A stretch of 5,982 nucleotides of DNA, from positions 1 through 5,982 of the forward strand of contig JALQUL010000010.1 in the NCBI GenBank assembly GCA_023260735.1, in the 5' to 3' direction. The notes below the pieces were generated by a model. The model was given only the letters and a program-made list of their open reading frames with translations. It made no database searches and was not told where the DNA came from. The translations under genes were made by a program, and so were the position numbers. This DNA comes from Limnohabitans sp. (lineage in GTDB: Bacteria > Pseudomonadota > Gammaproteobacteria > Burkholderiales > Burkholderiaceae_C). Below are positions 4,903-5,982 of this stretch, piece by piece; within the stretch, counting starts at the first letter, position 1; the number at the start of each line of letters is the position of its first letter.

Positions 4903-5982
4903 TTAAGCTGGATTCAAAATTTGTTGGGCCAAAGCTTCTGCTACTTTTATACCATCTACCCCAGCCGATAAAATTCCGCCGGCAAAACCACCGCCCTCGC
5001 CTGCAGGATACAAGCCTTTTGTATTGACACTTTGGAAGTCAAGGCCACGTGGAATAGACAATGGCGATGAGGTTCTGGTTTCTACACCCGTAAAAATCGC
5101 ATCATCCATATCAAAACCCTTGATTTGCTTACCAAACGCTGGAATCGCTTCGCGAATTGCAGTAATGGCGTAATCAGGCAAAGCGGTAGCAAGATTGGTC
5201 AACTTGACCCCCGGCTTGTAAGACGGAATCACACTGCCTAGGGTATGTGAGGCTTCATTTTTTAGAAAATCTACTACTTTTTGACCAGGCGCTTCGTAGG
5301 TTTTTCCACCTAAAATATAAGCATGAGATTCAAGCTGGCGCTGAAAAGCCATTCCTGCTAAAGGGCTAACTGAACCATCGGCCTGACGTTCGGTGGTAAA
5401 GTCCTCTGGTTGAATACCCACCACAATACCCGCATTGGCATTGCGTTCGTTGCGTGAGTATTGGCTCATGCCGTTAGTGACCACACGTTCAGGCTCGGAC
5501 GTGGCCGCCACCACCGTTCCACCTGGGCACATACAAAAGCTATAAACCGCACGACCATTGCTTGCGTGGTGCACTAAACGATATTCGGCTGCCCCCAAGG
5601 CCTTATGACCTGCATGACGGCCCCAACGGGCTTTATCAATTACCCCTTGCGGATGCTCTAGCCTAAAGCCAATTGAAAACGGCTTTGCCAACAAATGCAC
5701 ACCCCTCTCATGCAACATGGTAAAGGTGTCTCGGGAGCTATGGCCTAGCGCCATGACGACATGCTCGGCGGCTAATTCATAGCTGCGTTGGTTGAGGCCA
5801 TCCCACACCACTAAACCGCTTATTTTTTGAGTATGGCCAGTCGTATTATTTAAGTTTTTGCTTAAAACAATATCAGTGACGCGTTGTTGAAAGCGAATTT
5901 CACCCCCTAAATCAATAATTTGTTGACGCAGGTTTTCAACTACTTTTACTAATTTAAAAGTCCCAATATGCGGATGGGAGTC
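4903..5982 (-). CDS. COG2509-type FAD-dependent dehydrogenase, C-terminal 359 residues (5' end outside window)
   Basis: Conserved flavoprotein of uncertain substrate, annotated in genomes as NAD(P)/FAD-dependent oxidoreductase; probably cytoplasmic. The frame stays open to the window edge, so the GTG at 5811 (57 codons in) is only an internal codon; the true start and the N-terminal GxGxxG FAD motif lie outside (family about 530-560 aa). Numbering from the first visible residue: HPHIGTFKLVKVVENLRQQI (3-22), GHSSRDTF (80-87), KPFSIGFRLEHPQ (100-112), YSFCMCPGG (147-155) with C150 and C152, VVTNGMSQYSRNERNANAG (167-185), VETRTSSPLSIPR (300-312), and the C-terminal FAD-contact motif YPAGEGGGFAGGI (325-337). 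These motifs are characteristic of the family. The gene is followed by a strong terminator, so it is not co-transcribed with creD. No functional tie to CreBCD is evident. Confidence 0.88.
   Translation of the reverse strand, partial: DSHPHIGTFKLVKVVENLRQQIIDLGGEIRFQQRVTDIVLSKNLNNTTGHTQKISGLVVWDGLNQRSYELAAEHVVMALGHSSRDTFTMLHERGVHLLAKPFSIGFRLEHPQGVIDKARWGRHAGHKALGAAEYRLVHHASNGRAVYSFCMCPGGTVVAATSEPERVVTNGMSQYSRNERNANAGIVVGIQPEDFTTERQADGSVSPLAGMAFQRQLESHAYILGGKTYEAPGQKVVDFLKNEASHTLGSVIPSYKPGVKLTNLATALPDYAITAIREAIPAFGKQIKGFDMDDAIFTGVETRTSSPLSIPRGLDFQSVNTKGLYPAGEGGGFAGGILSAGVDGIKVAEALAQQILNPA

Noticed and set aside
5809..5811. GTG at 5811 as the start of the FAD-dependent protein
   Set aside because: The same frame continues open for 57 codons to the window edge with family-like residues (HPHIGT, LRQQI, GGEIRF), so the gene begins outside the window.

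Overview
The window is AT-rich bacterial DNA (roughly 40% GC by eye) and reads as part of a proteobacterial chromosome. The GcdH and COG2509-type proteins look most like betaproteobacterial versions, with gammaproteobacteria as the alternative; this placement is from memory of the families, not from a search. Every gene I can support lies on the minus strand, so transcription runs from high to low coordinates: COG2509-type FAD protein (cut off at the right edge), creD, creB, creC, then gcdH (cut off at the left edge).

Layout in transcription order. Positions 4903-5982 encode the last 359 residues of an FAD-dependent protein of unknown role. It is followed by a strong hairpin terminator (4840-4880), so the cre genes are a separate unit. 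The spacer 4678-4839 holds the creD control region: a plausible promoter, two short inverted repeats and a degenerate direct repeat resembling the CreB box. creD (3325-4677) encodes an inner-membrane protein. A 321-bp spacer (3004-3324) then precedes creB. It is rich in inverted repeats and contains a hairpin with a T-run oriented as a terminator, ending only about 36 bp before the creB start. creB (response regulator) and creC (sensor kinase) overlap by ATGA and must be co-translated. After 177 bp without a clear terminator comes gcdH, encoding a glutaryl-CoA dehydrogenase.

How the genes work together: CreC is the membrane sensor, CreB its DNA-binding partner, and CreD the classic strongly induced target of CreBC (BlrAB in Aeromonas), linked in other proteobacteria to carbon-source and fermentation control and to beta-lactam or peptidoglycan stress. 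Here creD lies upstream of creBC in its own unit instead of following creC, and no creA is seen. gcdH (lysine, tryptophan and glutarate breakdown) and the FAD protein are neighbours with no evident functional link.

I found no mobile element, tRNA, rRNA, CRISPR array or defence system. The part that deserves attention is the structured creD-creB spacer with its putative attenuator, followed by the Ser/Asn-rich linker in CreB and the altered G1 box in CreC.
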